A stretch of DNA of 64,000 bases, from the NCBI GenBank assembly GCA_019119895.1, contig DWWD01000014.1:1-64000 (forward strand), written 5' to 3'. The notes under the pieces are model-generated. The model was not told the origin of the DNA and made no database searches. It saw only the letters and a list, made by a program, of their open reading frames with translations. The translations under genes and the position numbers were made by a program. Origin of the DNA: Candidatus Anaerostipes avistercoris (lineage in GTDB: Bacteria > Bacillota > Clostridia > Lachnospirales > Lachnospiraceae). This document shows, piece after piece, positions 27,615-36,085 of the stretch (positions within the stretch are counted from its first letter, which is position 1; each line of letters opens with the position of its first letter).

Positions 27615-27647
27615 TTTCTTCTCCTTATACGCCTCTGATTTCATATT

Positions 27648-29225
27648 TTACACTGTTGCCAGTGCTTCCGCAACCTTTATTCCATCCATTGCCGCTGAGG
27701 TAATTCCTCCGGCATATCCTGCGCCTTCCCCGCAGGGGTATAATCCTCTCAGGCTGCTTTCAAAATATTCATCTCTGCTGATGCGTACCGGAGATGATGT
27801 TCTGGCTTCAATTCCGCATAAAATAGTATCCGGCCGGCCAAATCCTTTGATTTTCCGGTCAAACGCTCCCATACCCTCGCAGATTGCCTCGCAGACTTCC
27901 CGTGGCAGACAGTTTCTTATGTTGCCGAAGGCCACCTCTCCTTTTGTATTCGGAGTAATTTCTCCATATGTCTCTGACACAATTCCTTTTTGGAAATCTT
28001 CCAGCAGCTGCACCGGAATCTTTCCCTTTCCTTCCTGAAATGCTTTTTCCTCCCACCGGCGCTGAAATTCCATGCCTGCGAGAGGACCTGTTCCCTCAAA
28101 ATCATCCGGTGTAACACTGGCAATGATCGCGCTGTTGGAATTTTGTCCCATCCGGTCATGATTGCTCATCCCATTGACGGTAAGGCGCCCCTCCTCAGAA
28201 GAAGCATTAACCACATATCCGCCGGGGCACATACAGAAGGAATAAACACTCCTTCCGTTTTCCGCGTGATATGTCAGCTTATAGGATGCCGTCGGAAGAT
28301 GCACCCCCTCCGGCTGTTTCCCATACTGAGACTGATCGATCATTTCTCTCGGGTGTTCCACCCGGACTCCAACGGCAAAAGCTTTTGCTTCCATTACAAT
28401 ATGCCGCCGGTCCAGCATTTCAAAGGTATCTCTGGCGCTGTGTCCCAGAGCCAGAATTGCTTTTTCGCAGGCAATCTGTTCGGTCTCATTGATCACCAGC
28501 CCTGTCAGGCGGCCGTTTTCTGAAATCAGATCCGTTACTTTGGCTCCAAAGCGGACGATTCCCCCAAGATCTGTGATTTCCTTTCGGATTCTTGCGACAA
28601 TCCGGCACAGAAGATCGGTTCCAATATGAGGTTTTGCGTCATAGAGAACCTCTTCCGGTGCGCCAAACTCCACAAAAGTTTCCAGCACAAATCGATTTCT
28701 GCCGAACTTATCTTTCACAAGAGTGTTTAATTTACCGTCGGAAAACGTTCCGGCTCCTCCTTCACCAAATTGTACATTGGATTCCGTGTTCAATTTTCCC
28801 GTTTTCCAGAAAGTTTCCACATCCCGGGTTCTCTGCTCCACTGCCTGGCCTCTCTCCAAAACAACCGGCCGGAGTCCTGCCCGGGCAAGCATCAGTGCCG
28901 CAAACATACCTGCCGGCCCCATTCCGATGATCACTGGCGGGTGCCCTGTCCATGTTCCTGTCTTTGGAAACTGATATTTCCTGTCTGACACATGAATGAT
29001 TTTCCTGTTTCTGTTCTTTTTCAGAAACGCCTTCTCCTGTTCTTCCTCCATCTCTACGTTCACCGCATAAACATAAGCAATCGAATCCTTTCGTCTCGCG
29101 TCAATGGAGCGTTTGTAAATGGACCATGTTTTATACGGTGTATTATGTAATATTTTCTCTATTTTCTTTTCCAGCTGCCCTCTGGTGTGCTCCGCCGGCA
29201 GCTTAATCTGACTAATTCGTATCAT
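27648..29225 (-). CDS. NAD(P)/FAD-dependent oxidoreductase (COG2509-type)
   Basis: A 525-residue flavoprotein. The FAD-binding Rossmann motif IIGMGPAGMFAAL starts near residue 100, after an N-terminal domain of about 95 residues. A C-terminal motif LYPCGEGAGYAGGIT is typical of uncharacterised FAD-dependent dehydrogenases. Substrate unknown. It overlaps the upstream flavoprotein gene by 14 bases and lies 33 bases before proB. Confidence 0.85.
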   Translation of the reverse strand: MIRISQIKLPAEHTRGQLEKKIEKILHNTPYKTWSIYKRSIDARRKDSIAYVYAVNVEMEEEQEKAFLKKNRNRKIIHVSDRKYQFPKTGTWTGHPPVIIGMGPAGMFAALMLARAGLRPVVLERGQAVEQRTRDVETFWKTGKLNTESNVQFGEGGAGTFSDGKLNTLVKDKFGRNRFVLETFVEFGAPEEVLYDAKPHIGTDLLCRIVARIRKEITDLGGIVRFGAKVTDLISENGRLTGLVINETEQIACEKAILALGHSARDTFEMLDRRHIVMEAKAFAVGVRVEHPREMIDQSQYGKQPEGVHLPTASYKLTYHAENGRSVYSFCMCPGGYVVNASSEEGRLTVNGMSNHDRMGQNSNSAIIASVTPDDFEGTGPLAGMEFQRRWEEKAFQEGKGKIPVQLLEDFQKGIVSETYGEITPNTKGEVAFGNIRNCLPREVCEAICEGMGAFDRKIKGFGRPDTILCGIEARTSSPVRISRDEYFESSLRGLYPCGEGAGYAGGITSAAMDGIKVAEALATV

Positions 29226-30438
29226 TTTTCCCTATCTGCCTTCCCGCAATGTATCCGGAAGTGAACGCCCACTGAAGGTTATAACCTCCGCAGGTTCCGT
29301 CTACATCCAATAATTCCCCTGTAAAATAAAGCCCTCTCAGCCATTTGGATTCCAGGGTTCCAGCAATGACTTCCTTTGTTGACACGCCGCCTGCCGTAAT
29401 CTGCGCCATATCATATCCCTTATAACCTGAAATTTCAATTTCAAATTTTCGAATCAGCCCGAGAATCCTGCGGAAATCTTTCTCCGGCAGCTTCCGGATC
29501 GGCACATCCGGCCGGATTCCCAGTCTTGTTAAAATTCCGTAAACCAGCTTCTTATTCAAAAAGCCCTGGAAGAATTCCTCTGTATTCTTATATCCGCAGC
29601 TCTTTCTGAAAACTTCCGCCGTTTCCTTTAATGTAGGCATGTCCGGCATAAGATTCAGAATCACTGATACCTTTTTTCTCCTTCTGAGAGCATCAATCGC
29701 ATAACGGCTGATCTGGAAAACAGGAATTCCGGAAATTCCGTATTTGGTAAACTGCACTTCACCCTTCTCTCCGGCAATTTTTCCGCCGTTGGCATAGACC
29801 GTCAAACTGCAGACACTCCGCACGCCGGCAATCTGCTGAAAATAATTTCCTTTTCCTTCCAGGGCCACAAGCGCAGGAAATGTATCTGTAATCCTGTGGT
29901 GAAATCCCCTGGCAAGTCGGTAGCCGCTTCCGTTGCTCCCGAGCTTTTCCTGGGCGCATCCTCCTGCTGCCAGGATCAGATTCTTTCCTTCGTAATATTT
30001 TCCCTTTCCATACACACGAAACGTATCTTCCTTTTTATCTGCTTTCTCCACTTCAAACTCTGTCACCACCTGAACCGGCAGGCTCCTGATCTTCCCGATC
30101 AGCACATCCGATACCGTGGAAGCCTGAAAAGACGCCGGATAATAATATCCCTGTATTTCTGTCATCAGCATTCCCAGGGATTCAAAGAACCGGATCAATT
30201 CCGGCAGTCCGAATTCTTCCAGCATCCTGTAGGGAAATGACGGCTGCTCTCCCCGGTAGCAGTGTTCATCCAGATAACTGTTTGACAGATTACACCGGCC
30301 GTTTCCCGTTGCAAGGATTTTCTTCCCCAGTTTCTCCATTCGTTCCAGAAGAAGGACTTTATTCCCATTTCGAGCCGCAGTGATCGCGGCCATCATTCCT
30401 GAGGGACCGCCTCCTACGACGATCACATCGTACTTCAT
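29212..30438 (-). CDS. BaiN/YhiN-family (HI0933-like) flavoprotein
   Basis: A 408-residue flavoprotein. The N-terminus VIVVGGGPSGMMAAITAAR binds FAD, and KILATGNGRCNLSN is the family signature. The C-terminus has FTGELLDVDGTCGGYNLQWA. The family includes BaiN, proposed to act in bile-acid dehydroxylation, but membership does not prove this. It is the first gene of the run ending at proA. Confidence 0.88.
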   Translation of the reverse strand: MKYDVIVVGGGPSGMMAAITAARNGNKVLLLERMEKLGKKILATGNGRCNLSNSYLDEHCYRGEQPSFPYRMLEEFGLPELIRFFESLGMLMTEIQGYYYPASFQASTVSDVLIGKIRSLPVQVVTEFEVEKADKKEDTFRVYGKGKYYEGKNLILAAGGCAQEKLGSNGSGYRLARGFHHRITDTFPALVALEGKGNYFQQIAGVRSVCSLTVYANGGKIAGEKGEVQFTKYGISGIPVFQISRYAIDALRRRKKVSVILNLMPDMPTLKETAEVFRKSCGYKNTEEFFQGFLNKKLVYGILTRLGIRPDVPIRKLPEKDFRRILGLIRKFEIEISGYKGYDMAQITAGGVSTKEVIAGTLESKWLRGLYFTGELLDVDGTCGGYNLQWAFTSGYIAGRQIGKNDTN

Positions 30439-30507
30439 ACTTCTCTCCCATTTCCTGTATTTTCACCGCCTGTCAAAAGCGGAAACCTTTTAATACTTAT
30501 TATACGG

Positions 30508-30870
30508 CTAACTGCTGTAAGACTCAAGAAAATGATACACTTCTTCCCGGCTTTCGAATATTTTCTTATCCTGGATCATTTTCAGAATATCCGACGGCAG
30601 ATCCTCCTGTTTCATGTCCGTATACTCGAACACTTCCCTGGTATGATTATTGATCACCACAAGGCTCCCCTCTTTGATCGCCAGTCCATAGGTTGTCCTG
30701 GCCTGAGCTGTCGCAGCCGTCGTCTGTTTTTCTTTCTGAGCAGCCGTAGACTGCACCTGGTGAATGACCTTATTTTTATCTTTTTTATAAAATGCCGCAT
30801 AGCACATATATCCGCACAGTACCGTAATCACTACAATATATATTAATAAAAAACGATTCACTTTGTTCAT
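30508..30870 (-). CDS. Membrane-anchored protein with a BofC-like C-terminal domain
   Basis: A 120-residue protein. Residues 8-27 form one transmembrane helix (LLIYIVVITVLCGYMCYAAF). A linker rich in Ala, Gln and Thr follows. Residues 60-120 form a small extracytoplasmic domain (EYTDMKQEDLPSDILKMIQD, then VYHFLESYSS) that resembles the C-terminal domain of BofC. BofC regulates a sporulation signalling protease in Bacillus; here the likeness is by eye and the role uncertain. Confidence 0.55.
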   Translation of the reverse strand: MNKVNRFLLIYIVVITVLCGYMCYAAFYKKDKNKVIHQVQSTAAQKEKQTTAATAQARTTYGLAIKEGSLVVINNHTREVFEYTDMKQEDLPSDILKMIQDKKIFESREEVYHFLESYSS

Positions 30871-30972
30871 TACAGCAACACTCCTTTGGCTAAAGTGTTT
30901 CCTATAATTCTAAAATTATTCGAACTTCAGTGAAATCGTTTTTTATTTTATTCAGGACAGACTTGTCCGTCT

Positions 30973-32616
30973 TTATAATAAATGAAGTTTTTTCGCAAGT
31001 TTTATGATCAGATTTCCTTTCGGCACTGTCTGCAGCTCCTCTTCCGTAAAGACTTTCAGTCCGATGATCGCTGCAAAGTAGACCAGTACGCCCACCGGAA
31101 TCGCAATGACAAGACATACGATAAAACAGATTCTTCCAAACGGAAGCAGTTTCAGTACAACAAACTGGATCGCTGCGACGATAACGCCCATCAGGGCTGC
31201 TGAAACCGCCGGTTTTACAAATGTCTTCACCAGTTCCTGTTTATATCCGCTGTATTTCCGGATAGACCATGCGTTTAAGAAGCACATGACAATGGAAAAT
31301 GCCGTTGTCGCAAATACAAGTCCGAACGTATTGACATTGGTATAGGTCAGGCATATATACAATACTGCGACGTTTACAACGACAGAGATGGCCGCATGGC
31401 GGATCGGCACCTTCATCCGGTCCATTCCCTGAAGAATTCCATTGGATACCGTTGACATACAGGTAAATACGACAGATACCGCGCCGACACGCAGCAGATT
31501 CGCCCCAAGTCCAGTTCCGTTCTCCACACCGAAAATCAGTCCGTTGATCGGCACATTCAAAACTCCAAGTCCTACGGCACACGGGATTGCGATCATCATT
31601 GTAAATTTGATGACCATCTGAATGTTCTCATTCATGCGCTTCGTGTCTCCCAGAGCATAAGCTCCGGAAATATTTGGAATCACAGCGTTGGTAAGGGCTG
31701 ACGCCATAGCCAGCGGGATATTGATCAGCACATTATACTGACCGGAGAAAACCCCGTACAGCTCGGAAACCGTGAAAGATTTCATTCCCTTGTCCACCAG
31801 AATGGAGCTGAACAGCGTCATATCAATGGTCGGACAGCAATTATAAATCGCGGTGCTCAAAATAACCGGCGTAATTGTCATCAGAAGAATCTTTAAAATA
31901 TTTCGATAAGATTCAATATATTTCGTCCTGTCGTGGCGCATTTGTATTTTTGCCTTCGGCTGATACAGTTTATAAATCGCCAGACAGAAAATCAATCCGG
32001 TAATAACTCCGATTTCCGTTCCCAGAGCGCTTCCCGCAGCTCCGTGACGGGCAATCTGATAGGTAATGCTGTCAGACGGCAGATATGGAAGAATCAGGAC
32101 ATATGCCATTAATATACTGAAAATAGCATTTAAAATCTGCTCAATGATCTGAGAAATGGACGTAGGCACCATCGTATTGTGTCCCTGAAAATATCCTCTC
32201 AGCACACCAAGGATCGCTGAAAAAAAGATGGTCGGTGAAATGCATCGGAGAGCAAGTTCCGCTCCTTTCTGCGTTCCGACAAAATACGGCGCGCCGAACC
32301 ACGCGACCAGGGATGCGATTCCGCCTACAACCGCAGCGTACACCAGAGCGCCGTAAAAAATCCTCTGGGCATTGATATATTCTTTCTTGGCAAGTCTTGC
32401 TGAAATAGATTTAGATACGGCAAGAGGAATACTGAAAGATGAAATCAAAAGAATAATATTGTAGATATTATAAGCGACACTGTAATATCCGACTCCCGCC
32501 TTTCCGATAATATCAAAAAGAGGGCTCCGGTATAAAAGCCCTATAATTCTACAGACGATGGACGCTCCAGCCAGAATCATTCCCTGCATCAAAAATGAAT
32601 TCTTCTTTTTACTCAT
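30973..32616 (-). CDS. Polysaccharide flippase, SpoVB/MurJ-like (MVF/MATE superfamily)
   Basis: A 547-residue protein with about 14 hydrophobic helices and the family opening MILAGASIVCRIIGLLYRSP. Related proteins flip lipid-linked sugar precursors, and SpoVB works in spore cortex formation. The start overlaps the ybeY stop (ATGA). Confidence 0.85.
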   Translation of the reverse strand: MSKKKNSFLMQGMILAGASIVCRIIGLLYRSPLFDIIGKAGVGYYSVAYNIYNIILLISSFSIPLAVSKSISARLAKKEYINAQRIFYGALVYAAVVGGIASLVAWFGAPYFVGTQKGAELALRCISPTIFFSAILGVLRGYFQGHNTMVPTSISQIIEQILNAIFSILMAYVLILPYLPSDSITYQIARHGAAGSALGTEIGVITGLIFCLAIYKLYQPKAKIQMRHDRTKYIESYRNILKILLMTITPVILSTAIYNCCPTIDMTLFSSILVDKGMKSFTVSELYGVFSGQYNVLINIPLAMASALTNAVIPNISGAYALGDTKRMNENIQMVIKFTMMIAIPCAVGLGVLNVPINGLIFGVENGTGLGANLLRVGAVSVVFTCMSTVSNGILQGMDRMKVPIRHAAISVVVNVAVLYICLTYTNVNTFGLVFATTAFSIVMCFLNAWSIRKYSGYKQELVKTFVKPAVSAALMGVIVAAIQFVVLKLLPFGRICFIVCLVIAIPVGVLVYFAAIIGLKVFTEEELQTVPKGNLIIKLAKKLHLL

Positions 32617-33125
32617 ATCAAACCTCTTTCATCTCTTGTATACTTTGTCTTTGTCAGAATTTCTTCCTGCCTTTTCTCCATCACTTTTCGTTCCTCTTCT
32701 TCCATATGATCATAGCCGAACAGATGCAGCATACTGTGAGCGATCAAAAATGCGTATTCCCGCTCCCTGCTGTGGCCGTATGCCTCGGCTTGTTCTTTGA
32801 CTTTATCCATGGAAATTACAATATCCCCTGCCAGAAATTCTCCATTCTCCGGATCAAAGAGCATGGGATCTTCTTCCAGATGTGAAAAATCCCCTGGCTT
32901 CTCATACTCCGCCATCGGAAATGAAAGGACGTCTGTCGGGCGGTCAATCTGCCTCTGCTCCATATTGATCCTGTGGATTTCTTCATTATCCGTCAGGAGC
33001 AGATTAATCTCGCATTCATACGGACAGCCCTCATAATCAATGGCCGCCTCTATCACTTCCTCCGCAATCTTCTCATAGGGAATATCTATGGTTCCTTTGT
33101 ATTCATTCTCAATAATAATACTCAT
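32613..33125 (-). CDS. ybeY: Endoribonuclease YbeY, rRNA maturation factor
   Basis: A 170-residue zinc metallo-endoribonuclease. The motif HSMLHLFGYDH supplies the three zinc-binding histidines. YbeY acts in 16S rRNA processing and ribosome quality control. It sits directly after phoH, the conserved order in Firmicutes. Confidence 0.97.
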   Translation of the reverse strand: MSIIIENEYKGTIDIPYEKIAEEVIEAAIDYEGCPYECEINLLLTDNEEIHRINMEQRQIDRPTDVLSFPMAEYEKPGDFSHLEEDPMLFDPENGEFLAGDIVISMDKVKEQAEAYGHSREREYAFLIAHSMLHLFGYDHMEEEERKVMEKRQEEILTKTKYTRDERGLI

Positions 33126-33128
33126 AAT

Positions 33129-34130
33129 TTACCTGTCTTTTGTTTTTTTCCGTCCGCTTTTTCCTTTTTTCGCTTTCGCAGCCTCGTATTTATCATAAGC
33201 CGCAACAATCTGCTGTACCAGAGGATGACGGACGACATCCTTGTTGGTCAGCCTGCAGATTCCGATCTCTTTTACTTTTTCCAGAACTTTCAGCGCTTCT
33301 TCCAGCCCTGAGATGCTGTCAAACGGCAGATCCTTCTGCGTCAAGTCTCCGGTAATGATCGCCTTGGACCCAAAACCAATCCTTGTCAGGAACATTTTCA
33401 TCTGGGCCGGGGTTGTATTCTGTGCTTCATCCAGAATAATGTAAGCATTATCCAGCGTACGTCCTCTCATATACGCAAGAGGAGCAACCTCAATCAGGCC
33501 CTTTTCCATGTTCTTCATAAAAGCATCCGCTCCCATGATCTCATACAGCGCATCATAAAGCGGCCGCAGATAAGGATCGACTTTGCTCTGAAGATCGCCC
33601 GGAAGAAATCCCAATTTCTCTCCCGCCTCTATGGCCGGTCTCGTTAAGATAATTCTCTGAACTTCATCATTCTTAAAAGCTGTGATCGCCATGGCCATGG
33701 CAAGATAGGTCTTTCCGGTTCCTGCAGGTCCGATTCCAAAGGTTATCATCTTATCCCGGATTTTTTCTGTATACTGTTTCTGGCCGAGGGTCTTTGGCTT
33801 CACCGCCTTTCCCTGGACCGTATGGCATATGACGTCTTCATCCAGTTCAATCAGATGTACAGGCTGATCATCTATGGATAAAGATAATGTATAATTCACA
33901 TTCTGTTCGGTTATAACATTGCCTCTTTTGGATAATTCCAAAAGTTCTTCAATGACAGACACTGCCTGCTGGACTGCTTTCTGCTGTCCGACAATTTTTA
34001 ACCGCTCGCCTCTTAAAATCAGGCTGACGTGCAGCGTCTGTTCAATCTTCTTCATATAGGCATCAAACTGTCCGAAAACATTTCCTCCGTGCTCCGCAGG
34101 AAATTCCATTTCGACTTCTACTGGGTTCAT
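33129..34130 (-). CDS. phoH: PhoH family ATPase
   Basis: A 333-residue protein. A KH-like N-terminal domain precedes the ATPase with Walker A GPAGTGKTYLAMAMA and Walker B YIILDEAQNTTP. The role is RNA-related, possibly helicase. It precedes ybeY by 3 bases, and yqfD lies upstream. Confidence 0.94.
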   Translation of the reverse strand: MNPVEVEMEFPAEHGGNVFGQFDAYMKKIEQTLHVSLILRGERLKIVGQQKAVQQAVSVIEELLELSKRGNVITEQNVNYTLSLSIDDQPVHLIELDEDVICHTVQGKAVKPKTLGQKQYTEKIRDKMITFGIGPAGTGKTYLAMAMAITAFKNDEVQRIILTRPAIEAGEKLGFLPGDLQSKVDPYLRPLYDALYEIMGADAFMKNMEKGLIEVAPLAYMRGRTLDNAYIILDEAQNTTPAQMKMFLTRIGFGSKAIITGDLTQKDLPFDSISGLEEALKVLEKVKEIGICRLTNKDVVRHPLVQQIVAAYDKYEAAKAKKGKSGRKKTKDR

Positions 34131-34202
34131 ATTCCGCTGCTCCTTTGCTGTGTATTCTTTCCTATTTTAACATCCGCCCCTTCTTTTGTAAAGAAGTCAC
34201 CT

Positions 34203-35438
34203 TTACGGAGCCGCCGTTGTCGGCGTAATCTTCTCTTCCTGCTCTTTTGTCAGCGCCTTGATATTTCGTATTTTCCCTACTTTTTCTTCCTGCCAGATCC
34301 TGCCGGACGCCGTGTAGGAATCTCCTTTTTTCTGATATTTGATTTCCTTTCGGAGGACTTTGATTCCTTCTTCTTCTTTCTTCTTTATATATTTTTCCAG
34401 ACGATCCGAAAGCTTCTTTTCTGCCTGAGCCTCGGTATATGTTTTTTTCGCAGCGTGATAGGAACGATAGGTCCGCATATAGATGCCTGCCGGAAAATAC
34501 AGGGATGTTCCAATGCGCAGCGGATGTTTTTTCTCTATGATATCCACATGGTCTCCCTCTTCCTGAAAGGGCAGATTCCATTCCCACGGTCCTATGTAGA
34601 TACTTTTGAGCCTCTTTTTCTCTTTTCCAAACTCTTTTTCATAATATCCGGCAGGAATCGTCTCTTTATAAGTCTCTTCTGTTTTCATGGTGATTTCCCC
34701 GTCCGCCTGGATCTGATCCGTTTCCGTCACCTGAAAATCATCACTGTAATAATAAATCAATCCCGAGATCAGTGTACTTCCTTTTTTCACTTTATCGCCT
34801 ACAGATACCAGCGGAGTGCCGCTTTTCACCGAAAGGGCTGTGACTGTGCCGCTTTTATTGGCAACAATATCACAGGGACTGCTGGGATTCTGCTTTGTTT
34901 CCCGGTCCAGGGTCTCTTTGATTTCTACATGAAGTCTGGTCCCTGTCAGAGAGCAGGATACCCATGCGATTTCATCATAATCTTCCCGGAGATGTTCCTC
35001 CAGAAGATCACAGTCCACCTTATGTTTCCATGTTCCCGGCCGGTAAAAATTCGTTCTCACATATTTCAGAATATCATTTTCCGAATAAACTTCACTGCCG
35101 GAAACTGTGATTTCCCATACAAACTGGCTCAGAAGGAAAATGACCATCAGCGCCATTGCAGCGGAAAAGAAAAAAGCCTTCCTCTTCCTGTGCTCCCTGA
35201 GGAAGAAAGGCAGTCCGTAAGTTCCGTCCAGTTTTATCTGTACATTGGTCTTTGAGGCCAGATTTTTCAGTTCCTCATAAGCGTTTTTCCTTATGTAGAA
35301 AGAATATCCATCCTGATCCGGCTTTAAATCCCACAGCACGACCTGATTTTTCGCGCAGAGATTCAAAAACCGCTCCACATGCTGTCCCGAAATCCGAAAA
35401 AACAGACGTCCGAAGATAAAATGAAAAATCCTTACCAA
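34203..35438 (-). CDS. yqfD: Sporulation protein YqfD
   Basis: A 411-residue protein. A transmembrane segment near residues 90-112 (FFFSAAMALMVIFLLSQFVW) is preceded by about 85 cytosolic residues and followed by a large extracytoplasmic domain (FYRPGTWKHKVD, then HVEIKET). YqfD is a sigma-E-dependent sporulation protein in Bacillus. It follows yqfC by 11 bases. Confidence 0.92.
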   Translation of the reverse strand: MVRIFHFIFGRLFFRISGQHVERFLNLCAKNQVVLWDLKPDQDGYSFYIRKNAYEELKNLASKTNVQIKLDGTYGLPFFLREHRKRKAFFFSAAMALMVIFLLSQFVWEITVSGSEVYSENDILKYVRTNFYRPGTWKHKVDCDLLEEHLREDYDEIAWVSCSLTGTRLHVEIKETLDRETKQNPSSPCDIVANKSGTVTALSVKSGTPLVSVGDKVKKGSTLISGLIYYYSDDFQVTETDQIQADGEITMKTEETYKETIPAGYYEKEFGKEKKRLKSIYIGPWEWNLPFQEEGDHVDIIEKKHPLRIGTSLYFPAGIYMRTYRSYHAAKKTYTEAQAEKKLSDRLEKYIKKKEEEGIKVLRKEIKYQKKGDSYTASGRIWQEEKVGKIRNIKALTKEQEEKITPTTAAP

Positions 35439-35449
35439 TTTCCGCTCCT

Positions 35450-35716
35450 TTACACATATTCCAGCCGCTCGATCTTTCCCGTCACCTTCATGGCGTCCCG
35501 GGAATAATAGGCAATGGCCAGCCTTCTCCCGCAGATCTTCAGGACCACATGATTTCCCTGGACGCAGATCTGGCCATCATCATAAGACAAGATTCCTTTA
35601 TAATTTTCCACAAACACTTCCTGATTTCCCGTTAAGGTTATGATGAAATCTCCGAAAACGACATCCCGCGGAAGTGAAAGGCCTTTTGCGATTGCTTCTT
35701 TTGGCTTTCTTTTCAT
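35450..35716 (-). CDS. yqfC: Sporulation protein YqfC
   Basis: An 88-residue protein with the family patterns LPRDVVFGDFIITLTGNQ and ENYKGILSYDDGQI. It is a conserved partner of YqfD in spore-formers and lies directly upstream of it. Confidence 0.92.
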   Translation of the reverse strand: MKRKPKEAIAKGLSLPRDVVFGDFIITLTGNQEVFVENYKGILSYDDGQICVQGNHVVLKICGRRLAIAYYSRDAMKVTGKIERLEYV

Positions 35717-35764
35717 ATTGAAATTTCTCCCGGCGGCATTTGGTTTAATATATGCAAAAAAAAT

Positions 35765-35794
35765 GCATCCTATACCATAAAAGGCATAGGATGC
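35765..35794 (-). terminator. Intrinsic terminator of rpsU
   Basis: GCATCCTAT and ATAGGATGC form a perfect 9-bp stem with a 12-base loop. ATTTTTTTTGC follows on the minus strand. It sits 11 bases after the rpsU stop. Confidence 0.9.
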
Positions 35795-35805
35795 TCCACA
35801 TAAAA

Positions 35806-35982
35806 TTATTTTGATTTTCTTTTACGAGCAGCTTCAGACTTCTTTTTGCGTCTTACACTTGGCTTTTCGTAATGTTCTCTCTTGCGGATTTCCTGCTGAA
35901 TTCCTGCTTTAGCACAATTTCTCTTAAATCTGCGAAGAGCGCTATCTAATGATTCATTTTCTTTAACGATTACGTTAGACAT
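35806..35982 (-). CDS. rpsU: 30S ribosomal protein S21
   Basis: A 58-residue basic protein beginning [20 protein letters not shown]. The start at 35982 is set by homology; a GGAGG lies upstream. The gene has its own strong promoter and terminator. Confidence 0.97.
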   Translation of the reverse strand: MSNVIVKENESLDSALRRFKRNCAKAGIQQEIRKREHYEKPSVRRKKKSEAARKRKSK

Positions 35983-36057
35983 TCTTATTCCTGACCTCCC
36001 CTCCAGTCTCATACTTGTGCAGAGGACTGTTTGGGTATTAATTTACTGCACTAGATT

Positions 36058-36085
36058 ATTATACCATATTTTTACGTTTCGTCAA
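36058..36085 (-). promoter_or_regulatory. Promoter of rpsU
   Basis: On the minus strand: TTGACG (36080-36085), 16 bp, TATAAT (36058-36063). It starts directly after the alaS stop. The 5' leader is about 70 bases. Confidence 0.8.

Noticed and set aside
34029-35255. A 408-codon open frame on the plus strand
   Set aside because: It is antisense to yqfD and the 5' end of phoH, lacks motifs and a ribosome site, and has no independent terminator. Shadow of yqfD.
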